The notes: generated by a model from the letters alone, not told the origin. 12,237 bases of DNA from JASFEQ01 sp050124735 (GCA_050124735.1 JASFEQ010000096.1:1-12237); one strand, 5' to 3'. Numbered from the stretch's first letter, positions 1 through 7,540 are shown. Translations and numbers: made by a program.

Positions 1-16
1 CTGGATCCTCGATTCT

Positions 17-59
17 GCCTGCCCGCCATCGGCTTCGCCTTCAGGCGAGGCAGGCGGGG
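17..59. repeat. REP-like GC-rich palindrome, copy 1
   Basis: GCCTGCC at 17-23 pairs with GGCAGGC at 49-55, and CGCC at 24-27 pairs with GGCG at 44-47 (one-base bulge at 48), leaving a loop of about 16 nt. Close relatives lie at 7721-7759 (same orientation) and 11981-12020 (inverted). All three share the CGCCATCG and CAGGCGAGGC segments. This behaves like a dispersed REP-type palindrome and is not followed by a T-run, so it is not an obvious terminator. It is flanked by CTGGAT at 1-6 and 63-68. Confidence 0.75.
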
Positions 60-95
60 ATACTGGATAAAGGAGTTCATTTTTCAATTTATCAA

Positions 96-123
96 GCATC
101 GAGCATCCAGTATCTAGTATCTG
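96..123. repeat. Heptamer tandem repeat, about four units
   Basis: Four 7-bp units follow one another: GCATCGA (96-102), GCATCCA (103-109), GTATCTA (110-116) and GTATCTG (117-123). The start of the window (1-17), read on the minus strand, contains similar words, and GATACTGGAT at 59-68 is the exact reverse complement of 105-114. The REP palindrome at 17-59 therefore seems to sit inside an older inverted array of this heptamer. No function is evident. Confidence 0.6.
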
Positions 124-270
124 TTTGCTCCAAGCAACATGGTATTTGCTCCATCAACTCCACGGATTGGCCGTCCCGGGCCGCTAAGGGCCAGGGGAGG
201 CAGAGACTCCCTACTTAGTTTCAAGGGACATTACTCAATAAATCTGCCCTGTTCAAGCCCAAAATAGAGG

Positions 271-413
271 CTGTCGGAAAACGCCCATCTGCTGCGTTAC
301 CCTCACCCCTCGTCACTGCGGCGTACTTCTATGTACGCCTCATTCCTCGGGATTTCGGAAGCCTTGCATATGGACATTTTCCATCAGCCTCTCAAAAGTC
401 GGTTTTTCGACAG
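271..413. mobile_element. MITE-like 143-bp element, copy 1
   Basis: This stretch recurs at 1584-1726 with the same length and only about seven differences by eye (about 95% identical). Its ends form imperfect terminal inverted repeats: CTGTCGGAAAACG at the left and CGGTTTTTCGACAG at the right. Inside lies a hairpin GGCGTAC / GTACGCC (about 320-340), and GAGGCTG at 267-273 pairs with CAGCCTC at 385-391. It has no coding capacity of its own, so if mobile it would depend on a transposase elsewhere. No clear target-site duplication is visible; both copies share GAGG just outside the left end. Confidence 0.7.
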
Positions 414-518
414 TTTCATGTCTAAACTCTGGCCGCTGACGCGGCAATAACGGCAAATGATTGACTCGCGCTCCGTGCCTCCCTATACTATCGCCCACCA
501 CAGACAGCTGAAATATGT

Positions 519-750
519 AATGCCAAATGCCAAAGCCCAAATTCCAAATTCACCCCGTTGAATGGGTTGTATGAACGTCAAGGCTCGCGACTTCCAAAGA
601 GTTAAAAACTCTCAAGCTCAATCCAAGATATGTCGCTGTTATTCAATGCGGTAAATGCCCAATGTCCAAATCAAGAGCCCAAAAAAACGAACCTTTTGTC
701 ATTAGGATTTTGGATTTTGTTTGACATTGGGATTTTGGAATTTGACATTA
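519..750. repeat. Degenerate CCAAAT / TTTGG words, inverted
   Basis: The segment from 519 (TAATGCCAAATGCCAAAG) resembles the reverse complement of the segment ending at 750 (TAATGTCAAATTCCAAAAT), and similar words recur at about 655-690 and 700-720. This looks like low-complexity intergenic repeat DNA rather than coding sequence. It matters for annotation because a TTG at 721 that could extend the next gene lies within it. Confidence 0.5.
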
Positions 751-801
751 CAAAAGTCAGTCATAAGTGTGATTCGTGGTTTTTGGAGTTCTGTCCTAGT
801 A

Positions 802-1455
802 ATGATAAACGTCACTATCATCATATTGGCGGCCATTTTACTGATCGGGCTTCTCTATTTTGAATACAAGGGGAATCGTAGAAGTCTTTTGCCCACCAAG
901 ACCGCTCTTTCCTTGCTGTTCATCATTGCTATCCTGGTTCAACCCCATCCGATCCCCAGGTATTTTTTCCTCCTGCTGATGGGATTGATTTTCTGTCTGA
1001 TCGGTGACGTATGCCTCGCCTTACCCCAGCAAAAGATGTTTCTCTTGGGCCTGGTCTCATTCTTGATAGGGCACATCTTTTACGTCTTTGGCTTTTTCTC
1101 GGTCACGCATACAAGCACTTGGACCTGGGTTGGGTCCCTGGTGGTTCTCCTCGTAAGTGGAATGGTCTATTGGTGGCTGAGGCCCCATTTGGGGGAAATG
1201 AAGATTCCTGTGGTGATTTACATAATCGTCATCTCCATCATGATTTCCGGGGCCTGCTCCCTCCTGGGTCATCGGCATTTGGCTCAGTCCGGCCGCGTTA
1301 TGGCCTTTGTGGGGGCCGTAAGCTTCTATTTTTCAGATGTATTCGTGGCGCGGGACCGGTTCTTGAAACAGGAATTCCTCAATCGCCTCGTGGGCCTGCC
1401 CATGTATTACGCCGGTCAATTCCTCCTGGCCTTCTCGGTAGGGCTTTTGAAGTGA
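802..1455 (+). CDS. YhhN/TMEM86-family integral membrane protein
   Basis: This encodes a very hydrophobic protein of 217 residues with about seven to eight membrane segments, resembling the YhhN family. Characterised members of that family (TMEM86) are lysoplasmalogenases, which hydrolyse the vinyl-ether bond of lysoplasmalogens to release a fatty aldehyde. Conserved polar residues sit inside hydrophobic stretches as expected: GD at 68-69 (LIGDVCL), GH at 90-91 (LIGHIFY) and SD at 178-179 (FYFSDVF). I chose ATG 802 because the in-frame TTG at 721 lies in repeat DNA and would add about 27 residues of repeat-derived sequence; the GGAG at 785-788 is rather far upstream (13 nt). It appears to be monocistronic, followed by a repeat element and a separate operon. 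Family assignment is fairly sure; the substrate here is inferred. Confidence 0.8.
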   Translation: MINVTIIILAAILLIGLLYFEYKGNRRSLLPTKTALSLLFIIAILVQPHPIPRYFFLLLMGLIFCLIGDVCLALPQQKMFLLGLVSFLIGHIFYVFGFFSVTHTSTWTWVGSLVVLLVSGMVYWWLRPHLGEMKIPVVIYIIVISIMISGACSLLGHRHLAQSGRVMAFVGAVSFYFSDVFVARDRFLKQEFLNRLVGLPMYYAGQFLLAFSVGLLK

Positions 1456-1583
1456 CTCTCCTCTAAATAAGTATTCCATGTGCCACAATTTCCCGACAGC
1501 GCTGAATATCTTTTACATTTGAGGGATTTGTGTAATAAAAGGATGGACTTACAGGCCTGGCCATGGCAAACTTGATGTTGAGG

Positions 1584-1726
1584 CTGTCGGAAAACGCCCA
1601 TCTGCTGCGTTACCCTCATCCCTCGTCACTGCGGCGTACTTTTATGTACGCCTCATTCCTTGGGATTTCGGAAGCCTTGCATATGGACATTTTCCATCAG
1701 CCTCTCAGAAACCGGTTTTTTGACAG
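1584..1726. mobile_element. MITE-like 143-bp element, copy 2
   Basis: This is a second copy, in the same orientation, of the element at 271-413. Its terminal inverted repeats are CTGTCGGAAAACG and CGGTTTTTTGACAG. Differences from copy 1 are mostly C/T or A/G transitions, four of them within the last 23 bases. The right end creates TTGACA (1720-1725), identical to a sigma-70 -35 box, about 75 bp before the start of the efflux adaptor gene. Together with copy 1 it brackets the YhhN gene. Confidence 0.7.
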
Positions 1727-1791
1727 GCTGGTTAGGAGATTATTGTTTAGATTAGGGCTTGGATGAAGAGGATATCCCTCTTTTTTACGCT

Positions 1792-1795
1792 GGAG
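1792..1795 (+). promoter_or_regulatory. Ribosome binding site deciding the adaptor start
   Basis: GGAG (within GGAGAG) lies 6 nt before ATG 1802. The upstream in-frame ATG at 1763 has no comparable site and would bury the signal peptide behind 13 extra residues, so 1802 is preferred. Confidence 0.65.
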
Positions 1796-1801
1796 AGCAT
1801 T

Positions 1802-2881
1802 ATGAAGTACAAGACAACGAAGGCACTATTCGTCCTTCTCACCCTCTTTTCTTTTGCCTTACCCCTGAATGCGCAGGAAAAAAGGCGGGGTGGCATGCCA
1901 CCCGCGAAGGTGGTTGTGTCTGATGTGAAAACAGCGATGGTCGCTGAAGAGTATGAGTTTATCGGGACCGTGTACTATGTGGAGGTCTCTGATGTGGCCT
2001 CTGAGGTGAATGGGAAAGTTGAGCGTGTGAGCTTTGAGGAAGGACAAAGGGTAAAAAAGGGGAATATCCTGGTCAGGTTGAGTGCGGATTTGCTTGAAAA
2101 GCAGCTTGTTGCAACCCGCTCATCCCATGAGCAAGTTCTTATTGAAGGTAAAAAGGCCGTCTTGGATCTTAACAGGATAGAGAATTTGATCAAGCAGGGC
2201 TCTGTATCGGAGCAGCTATATGACGAACACAGGTTCCGTGTGTTGGGACTTGAAAAGAAGGCTGCATCTCTTCAGGCAGACGTGGAACGAATCAAAGTGG
2301 AATTGGGAAAGAAACGCATCAGGGCCCCCTTTGATGGCGTGGTGGTTGAGAGGACTGTTGACAGGGGCGAGTGGCTATCGCCTGGTTCCAAGGTGGCAAC
2401 CATTGCGAGAGACGATGTGGTCGATGTGGTAGTGGATATCCCTGAGCGCATGATCAGATATGTGAAAGAAGGCATGATTTTGAGTGTGGAGGCTGGTCGC
2501 GGAGTTGTGAAGGGGAAGGTTTTTGCCATCGTACCCAGAGGTGATGTGGCAACCAGGACCTTTCCTTTAAAGATAAGAATTCTTAACTCTGCATCCCTGA
2601 AAGAGGGCATGGAAGCGAGGGTTGCCCTGCCCATCGCTGAGAGGAAACAGAGCCTCGTTGTGCCAAGAGACGCCCTCATAACAATGTTTGGTCGAACCGT
2701 GGTGTTTGCAGTGGTAGAGTCAAAGGCCAAGATGATTCCAGTCAAGGTGATAGGGTACGAAAGTGGAATGGCAGGGGTAAATGCACATGGGCTCAAAGAG
2801 GGGATGAAGGTGGTTGTGAAAGGAAATGAGAGGCTCAGGGATGGCCAGCCCGTGAGTCCTGCAGGCAACTTCCGCAAATAG
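1802..2881 (+). CDS. RND efflux periplasmic adaptor (HlyD/MFP family)
   Basis: This 359-residue protein is the membrane-fusion component that links an inner-membrane RND pump to an outer-membrane channel. From ATG 1802 it starts with a classical signal peptide: a basic start (KYKTTK), a hydrophobic core and a likely cleavage after LNA at residue 24. No lipobox cysteine is seen, so it is probably soluble or peripherally anchored. The first lipoyl half is at about 68-93 (EVNGKV ... EGQRVKKG), an alpha-helical hairpin at about 96-170, and the second lipoyl half at about 172-205 (RIRAPFDG). A beta-barrel and membrane-proximal domain follow, with the typical VVPRDAL segment. The RND permease begins 105 bp downstream on the same strand, so the two are very probably co-transcribed. 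Substrate cannot be told from sequence. Confidence 0.9.
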   Translation: MKYKTTKALFVLLTLFSFALPLNAQEKRRGGMPPAKVVVSDVKTAMVAEEYEFIGTVYYVEVSDVASEVNGKVERVSFEEGQRVKKGNILVRLSADLLEKQLVATRSSHEQVLIEGKKAVLDLNRIENLIKQGSVSEQLYDEHRFRVLGLEKKAASLQADVERIKVELGKKRIRAPFDGVVVERTVDRGEWLSPGSKVATIARDDVVDVVVDIPERMIRYVKEGMILSVEAGRGVVKGKVFAIVPRGDVATRTFPLKIRILNSASLKEGMEARVALPIAERKQSLVVPRDALITMFGRTVVFAVVESKAKMIPVKVIGYESGMAGVNAHGLKEGMKVVVKGNERLRDGQPVSPAGNFRK

Positions 2882-2986
2882 AAAGAAAAATCATTTTACG
2901 CATGCAAATGGTGTAAGGCTCTGCACTCAAAGTGAGGCTCTGGAGTCCGCCTTAAGCCTTGTGCCGTGCGCCATAGGCCTTGAATA

Positions 2987-5900
2987 ATGGATACAATCAG
3001 ATTCTCCATAGAAAAACCTGTGACCGTAATGGTTGGGATCATCATCGTAGTCCTCTTCGGGTGGATAAGCCTGCAGCGCATGCCTTACCAGTTGAGTCCT
3101 ACGGTCATAGAACCCACGATTACCGTAACGACCACCTGGACCGGAGCCACTCCCTATGAGATAGAGCGTGACATCATAGAGGAGCAGGAGAATGTCCTGA
3201 AGGGAATACCGGGTGTGGTGGAGATGGAGAGTTCTTCTTATAACAACATGGGATCCATTACCCTGAGGTTTAGCATTGGCACCGATGTGGATGAGGCCTT
3301 ACTCCGGGTTTCCAACAAACTTAACGAAGTTCCATCCTATCCTGAAAATGTGGACAAACCCATAATCAACGCTACAGGGGCTGCCACATCACCTGTTATA
3401 TGGCTTATCCTAGAAGCCACCGAGAACAATCCACGCCCTGTATATACGTACAGAACTTTCTTTGAAAATGAAGTCAGGCAATATCTTGAGAGAGTGGAAG
3501 GAGTGGCGGACCTCTTTATAGGAGGGGGAACAGAGAGGGAGATGCACATCATTGTGAAACCTGAAAAACTGGCCGCATACGGCCTGACGGTCACTGATGT
3601 GATGAACCTCCTGAGAGCGGAGAACATCAATGTCTCTGCGGGCAATATGGATGTGGGCAGAAGAGGTTACAGAATTAGGACAGTTGCAGAGTTCAACTCG
3701 CCAGAGGATATAAAAAGGGTAGTGATTCGATCAACGGGTCAGAGACGGGTCTTGCTTTCAGACATTGCCAACGTGGCTTTTGGATTTTCAAAACTCAGGG
3801 ATTCAAGCCTTCATAATGGTAGGCCTGGAATGGCCGTAGGGGTGAAACCAGAGCCGGGGGTAAATATCCTCGAACTCACCGACAGGGTTGAGGAGGTTGT
3901 GAAATGGATTGATGAGAAGATACTCAAGCCTCAGGGACTCCAGTTTAAGTGGGCCTATGACCAGAGACCATATATCAGGGGTGCCATAGGCCTCGTAAAA
4001 AATAACATATTCATTGGTGGGAGCCTGGCCATCATTGTGCTTCTCATCTTTTTGAGGAGTGTCTCATCAACCTTGGTTGCTGCATCTGCAATCCCTATAA
4101 GTATTGTTGGTTCCTTTATCTTTATGAATCTCCTGGGAAGAAACCTCAACGTTATAACGCTTGCCGGTATAGCCTTTGCCGTGGGCATGCTTGTGGATAG
4201 CGCCATCGTGGTCCTTGAAAACATTGACCGGCACAGAAAGATGGGAAAACGGCCCTTTGATGCGGCCTATGACGCAACGCGGGAGGTCTGGGGTGCCATA
4301 CTGGCCTCCACACTCACCACTGTGGCCGTATTCCTTCCCGTCGTGTTCATAAAGGACGAGGCTGGACAGCTTTTCAGGGATATCGCCATTGCTGTCACAT
4401 GCGCCGTAACGCTCAGCCTCTTTGTCTCTGTGACAGTCATCCCCATGTTCTCAAGGGTATTCTTCCGGCTCTCCAATAGAAAGGTCAAAACCGGAAAGGG
4501 GCTTCTGGTCAGACTGGGCAGCGGGCTCCAGACCGGGATAATGAAGTTGGTTGGGCTGGCCATCCGAAACTGGGGGACAAGACTGTTGACAATAGGCTCC
4601 CTCACCGCACTCGCTCTATTTACAGCCGCCATTTTGCTTCCCAAAATGGAGTACCTTCCACAGGGAAACAGGAATCTGGTTATAAACATCCTCATTCCAC
4701 CTCCTGGACTCTCCTACGAAGAGAGAAAGGAGATTGGCGAGTATATTTTCAGTGAACTAAAGCCTTACATTGGGAAAGACCATGGCCAATACCCGGGCAT
4801 AAGGGACATGTTTTACATTGGTGCTGAGAGAATCATGCTTGTTGGCGCGATATGTAAGCATGAGCAGCGGGCCGGAGAACTCCTGCCGCTCTTCACGGGA
4901 ATCACTAACTCCATTCCCGGGATTTTTGGAGTGAGCATGCAGGTTGGTATTTTTCAGACGAGAATGGGCAGGGCAAGGACCATTGATCTGGATGCGAGCG
5001 GTGACGATCTCAACCAGGTGATCCAGGTGGCAGGGGCCATGTTCGGGATGATAACTAAGGAGATACCCGGTGCGCAGGTAAGACCTATCCCATCCCTTGA
5101 GCTCCTCTATCCAGAAGTAAAACTAAAACCCCTAAGAGACCGTTTAAAGGCAGCAGGGATGTCTGCCAGGGACCTGGGCATAGCCATCGATGTCCTCATG
5201 GACGGCAGGAGGATCGGGGATTTCAAGCAGGAAGGAGAGAAAAAGATTGATCTCGTGCTCAAGGCATCAGAGGAGGATATAACGACCCCCGAGCAGCTTT
5301 ATGGGGCCCTTGTGGTCAGCCCCAAAGGAAGGATTATTCCCGTTTCTTCCCTTGCAGAATTTGAAAATACAACAGGCATTACCGAGATAAGACACCTGGA
5401 GAGAAACAGGACCGTGACACTTCAAGTTACGCCCCCATTCACTATTACCCTTCAGGAGACCATGGAGAGGATTGAAGGCAAGGTCGTGGGGGATCTTCGA
5501 GCTAAGGGTATGTTAAGTGCGGTTAGGGTGAGGCTGAGCGGTGCGGCTGACAAACTCACTGTGACCAGACAGGCGCTTCAGTGGAACTTTGTGCTAGCAG
5601 CTATCATAGCTTATTTGCTTATGTCGGCTCTTTTTGCAAACTTCATTTACCCCCTGATTATTATGTTCACCGTTCCCCTCGCGACAGCAGGTGGATTCAT
5701 TGGGCTTAAGGCGGTCAACATCCTCATAACGCCTCAACCCCTGGACATCCTTACCATGCTTGGGTTTGTTATATTAATCGGGGTGGTTGTGAACAATGCC
5801 ATTTTGATCGTCCATCAGGCCCTCAACAATTTGAGATACCATGGAATGACATACAAGGAAGCGGTAATGGAATCCGTAAGGACAAGGCTAAGACCCATAT

Positions 5901-6121
5901 ACATGAGTGCATCCACCAGTATCTTTGCCATGATGCCGCTCGTCATAGCGCCTGGTCCCGGCTCGGAGCTCTACAGGGGTCTAGGGAGTGTTGTCCTCGG
6001 AGGGCTGGCCCTATCAACAATTTTCACCGTCTTTGTGATCCCGTCGCTGCTCATGTTCTTCATCAGGATGGAAAAACCGGGTACGGGCACAATAAGCAGA
6101 ACCACACAGGACACCAACTAA
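2987..6121 (+). CDS. RND-family efflux permease (AcrB/MexB-like)
   Basis: This encodes the 1044-residue inner-membrane proton-driven pump of a tripartite exporter; the length is typical. It starts with a cytoplasmic segment and TM1, then the periplasmic porter region with the ATPYEIERDI and GVVEMESSSY motifs, TM2-TM6 (about 340-490), a second periplasmic half, and TM8-TM12 near the C-terminus. The TM4 motif is GMLVDSAIVVLEN: D404 matches AcrB Asp407, but the next acidic position (Asp408) is serine 405. In TM10 the motif is VVVNNAILIV, with N936 where AcrB has Lys940. Such variants occur in non-classical RND subfamilies, so the gene is probably functional but not a canonical AcrB. The start ATG 2987 has only a weak AGG 9 nt upstream. 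No outer-membrane factor gene is in the window. Confidence 0.93.
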   Translation: MDTIRFSIEKPVTVMVGIIIVVLFGWISLQRMPYQLSPTVIEPTITVTTTWTGATPYEIERDIIEEQENVLKGIPGVVEMESSSYNNMGSITLRFSIGTDVDEALLRVSNKLNEVPSYPENVDKPIINATGAATSPVIWLILEATENNPRPVYTYRTFFENEVRQYLERVEGVADLFIGGGTEREMHIIVKPEKLAAYGLTVTDVMNLLRAENINVSAGNMDVGRRGYRIRTVAEFNSPEDIKRVVIRSTGQRRVLLSDIANVAFGFSKLRDSSLHNGRPGMAVGVKPEPGVNILELTDRVEEVVKWIDEKILKPQGLQFKWAYDQRPYIRGAIGLVKNNIFIGGSLAIIVLLIFLRSVSSTLVAASAIPISIVGSFIFMNLLGRNLNVITLAGIAFAVGMLVDSAIVVLENIDRHRKMGKRPFDAAYDATREVWGAILASTLTTVAVFLPVVFIKDEAGQLFRDIAIAVTCAVTLSLFVSVTVIPMFSRVFFRLSNRKVKTGKGLLVRLGSGLQTGIMKLVGLAIRNWGTRLLTIGSLTALALFTAAILLPKMEYLPQGNRNLVINILIPPPGLSYEERKEIGEYIFSELKPYIGKDHGQYPGIRDMFYIGAERIMLVGAICKHEQRAGELLPLFTGITNSIPGIFGVSMQVGIFQTRMGRARTIDLDASGDDLNQVIQVAGAMFGMITKEIPGAQVRPIPSLELLYPEVKLKPLRDRLKAAGMSARDLGIAIDVLMDGRRIGDFKQEGEKKIDLVLKASEEDITTPEQLYGALVVSPKGRIIPVSSLAEFENTTGITEIRHLERNRTVTLQVTPPFTITLQETMERIEGKVVGDLRAKGMLSAVRVRLSGAADKLTVTRQALQWNFVLAAIIAYLLMSALFANFIYPLIIMFTVPLATAGGFIGLKAVNILITPQPLDILTMLGFVILIGVVVNNAILIVHQALNNLRYHGMTYKEAVMESVRTRLRPIYMSASTSIFAMMPLVIAPGPGSELYRGLGSVVLGGLALSTIFTVFVIPSLLMFFIRMEKPGTGTISRTTQDTN

Positions 6122-6229
6122 GATTCACCACCCGTTCACCCTCCACAGGCTCGGGCTCACTCGAGGCACAGAGTACTTAGAGACCTCGAATTTGCGAAAA
6201 TGTATGGAGTCAGATTTTGATGAGTTTGG

Positions 6230-6369
6230 AGGTCGCTCTAAAACTGTATGTGGAAAACTCCTTGAGAGAGAAATAAGCAAGCTTTTTTCTCTCTCAAGGG
6301 GCTTCCACATCTGTCTCGATGAAGCATCATCGAGACCCCCGCCCAGTGGTGGGGGTTTTTGAGCGACTT
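6230..6369 (+). other. Branched inverted-repeat structure, copy 1 (candidate ncRNA)
   Basis: A closing stem pairs 6230-6244 with 6355-6369 (core TCGCTC / GAGCGA). Inside are three arms. The first is a two-part arm: ATGTGGAA 6248-6255 with 6303-6310, then a 14-bp stem 6260-6273 with 6286-6299 capped by the 12-nt loop TAAGCAAGCTTT. The second is a 10-bp hairpin, 6313-6322 with 6327-6336. The third is a GC hairpin, 6336-6343 with 6348-6355, with loop CAGT. The same architecture, nearly the same length and the same loops occur at 7541-7679 although the stem sequences differ. The closing stem and the third hairpin share a few bases at their junction, so they may compete. Orientation is taken as + because the GC hairpin plus T-run reads as a terminator that way. 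It could be a structured RNA or a folded mobile DNA element. Confidence 0.55.
6336..6360 (+). terminator. Rho-independent terminator
   Basis: CCCCCGCC at 6336-6343 pairs with GGTGGGGG at 6348-6355 (loop CAGT, one G-T pair), immediately followed by TTTTT. This is the first strong intrinsic terminator after the efflux operon, about 215 bp past its stop codon, and could serve that transcript or a short RNA ending here. Confidence 0.7.
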
Positions 6370-6470
6370 AGCCCTGCCGTCCTCAAATTTTCTCTGTGTT
6401 CTCAGTGTCTCGAACGAGGCCCCAGGCAGTTCGGGGCAGAGTGGGTGGTTAGAGTATGAAAGGGTGTTGT

Positions 6471-7259
6471 TTATCCCATCGCCTTTTCCACCAACTCCGG
6501 GAGCATTAAGACCTCGACCTCTTTATTTTCTCCCATATTATTGACAGCCTGGCCATAGCAACCAGTACAGATGTGCACCATAAGGTCTGTCTTCACATTT
6601 TCAATCATATGAGCAAGGCCTTCAGGATGGTAACAGCATTTGGGCGCACTGATCCGGTTGATCTCTACACCCTCCAGCTTCGAAAAGATGTCCTCAGTGG
6701 ATTTGAGGTCCATGGGGACAGATGAGAATTTCTTATGCAATCTATAGCAGCCTGCATAGTAATCGATCGCCTTGTCGAACTTGAGAGAACCTGTCACCTC
6801 GCCAATGGCCGCGGGGTAAAAGACGATCTCCTCCTCAGGAAATGCGTGCTTATAGATGGGATAGCAGGGCGAGCAGAAGATGACCAGACGGTTTGCGCCG
6901 AGCTTTTTTGCCTGTCTAATATTTTTTTCTACGAATTCCTTAGACAGATCCCGGCACTCATCGATTGCCTCTTGGTCCCGGGATTTTATGGCGGGACGAT
7001 AGAGGTAATTGCCGCAACAAAATTCTTTGGAAAGAAACGTGTATGAAAATCCCCCTTTATCAAAGATGCGGCAGAGGGAGCTAAGGATATGGGGCAGCAT
7101 GGACAATATGATGCAGCCCGATATGATCACGTTCTCAGCCTCCCTGTCGTATGGAAAGCCATGTTTTTGCAAAACACTTAGTCGATCAGGGAGATCCTCC
7201 AGGGTATTCCCAGTCTGCCGGATACGGTCCACCATGTCTTGGTCAATTAGAGAATGCAT
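6471..7259 (-). CDS. CCG-domain (cysteine-rich) redox protein
   Basis: This 262-residue protein carries two copies of the cysteine-rich CCG domain found in heterodisulfide reductase HdrB/HdrD, GlcF and LutA/LldE; in HdrB such domains bind non-cubane Fe-S clusters. Copy 1 has C49, C81-C82-G and C129-x-x-C132 (SPCYP); copy 2 has C171 (AGCYR), C208-C209 and C231-x-x-C234 (CTGC). The spacings CC-x46-CxxC and CC-x21-CxxC differ from each other and from the commonest pattern. There is no 4Fe-4S ferredoxin domain, so it resembles stand-alone HdrB/LutA-type proteins rather than GlcF. The start is ATG 7259, preceded by AGGA about 9-10 nt upstream. It lies downstream of larA and glcD on the same strand, which suggests electron transfer from 2-hydroxyacid oxidation, but a 520-bp repeat-filled gap separates it from larA, so it probably has its own promoter. 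Confidence 0.8.
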   Translation of the reverse strand: MHSLIDQDMVDRIRQTGNTLEDLPDRLSVLQKHGFPYDREAENVIISGCIILSMLPHILSSLCRIFDKGGFSYTFLSKEFCCGNYLYRPAIKSRDQEAIDECRDLSKEFVEKNIRQAKKLGANRLVIFCSPCYPIYKHAFPEEEIVFYPAAIGEVTGSLKFDKAIDYYAGCYRLHKKFSSVPMDLKSTEDIFSKLEGVEINRISAPKCCYHPEGLAHMIENVKTDLMVHICTGCYGQAVNNMGENKEVEVLMLPELVEKAMG

Positions 7260-7326
7260 ATCACTTTTTCCTTTCTTTGAGTTTGCGTTTCAGTAAGTAA
7301 ACTATTTCTGAGACAGGATTAATAAT

Positions 7327-7358
7327 CACGAAAACACGAAAAAAAGAAAACACGAAAA
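7327..7358. repeat. 8-bp tandem repeat CACGAAAA
   Basis: Four consecutive octamers: CACGAAAA (7327-7334), CACGAAAA (7335-7342), a variant AAAGAAAA (7343-7350) and CACGAAAA (7351-7358). It lies 68-99 bp upstream of the CCG gene start, where on that gene's strand it reads TTTTCGTG. It is flanked by a 10-bp direct repeat AGACAGGATT at 7311-7320 and 7367-7376. It may simply be a slippage repeat or could be a protein-binding array. Confidence 0.65.
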
Positions 7359-7375
7359 AGTCTTTTAGACAGGAT

Positions 7376-7515
7376 TTACCCTGTTAAATAGCTTGAAGAT
7401 GTAGCATCAGAGTTTCACGCTAATTCTGCCATAGACTTGCGATGTGATTCTGTTGGACTACCTCAAGCGCTTCAAGCTAAGATTTGACCAGGTCAAATCT
7501 TATTTAACAGGGTGA
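7376..7515. other. Three-way-junction inverted-repeat structure
   Basis: ACCCTGTTAAATA at 7378-7390 is the exact complement of TATTTAACAGGGT at 7501-7513, extended by two outer pairs. Within it, GCTTGAAG (7391-7398) pairs with CTTCAAGC (7470-7477) around a 71-nt loop, and AGATTTGAC (7480-7488) pairs with GTCAAATCT (7492-7500) with a three-base loop. The stems abut with almost no unpaired bases, as in a folded RNA or extruded DNA junction. Its size (about 140 bp) is like the two branched structures nearby, but its loops are different, so it is not the same family on sequence. Confidence 0.5.
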
Positions 7516-7540
7516 ACAGGATCGCACGGATAAGAACAGT

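Larger units (their letters stand above)
1..801. other. Gene-free, repeat-rich region
   Basis: No open frame here has a credible ribosome site or a recognisable product. The stretch is a patchwork of a GC-rich palindrome (17-55), a heptamer tandem (96-123), a 10-bp inverted repeat (59-68 with 105-114), a 143-bp MITE-like element (271-413) and degenerate CCAAAT / TTTGG words on opposite strands (519-750). Apparent small frames on both strands run through these repeats and are best read as chance. I see no convincing promoter for the gene at 802. Confidence 0.7.

Noticed and set aside
721..801. TTG-initiated extension of the YhhN gene
   Set aside because: The extra 27 residues come from TTTGG-type repeat DNA; ATG 802 gives a normal family-length protein.
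1512..1538. Possible promoter TTTACA ... TAATAA downstream of the YhhN gene
   Set aside because: The spacing is only 15 bp and no gene follows directly; it is separated from the efflux operon by the MITE-like element.
1763..1801. Upstream ATG for the efflux adaptor
   Set aside because: It would put 13 residues ahead of a clear signal peptide, and the ribosome site GGAG fits ATG 1802 instead.
2272..2877. Long minus-strand frame opposite the efflux adaptor
   Set aside because: The + strand frame has a signal peptide and both lipoyl halves; the antisense product is low in complexity (many Ser/Thr/Pro) and has no ribosome site.
6230..6369. Retron-like RNA (closing inverted repeat with internal hairpins)
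   Set aside because: No reverse transcriptase gene is present near either copy, and there is no long msd-type hairpin.
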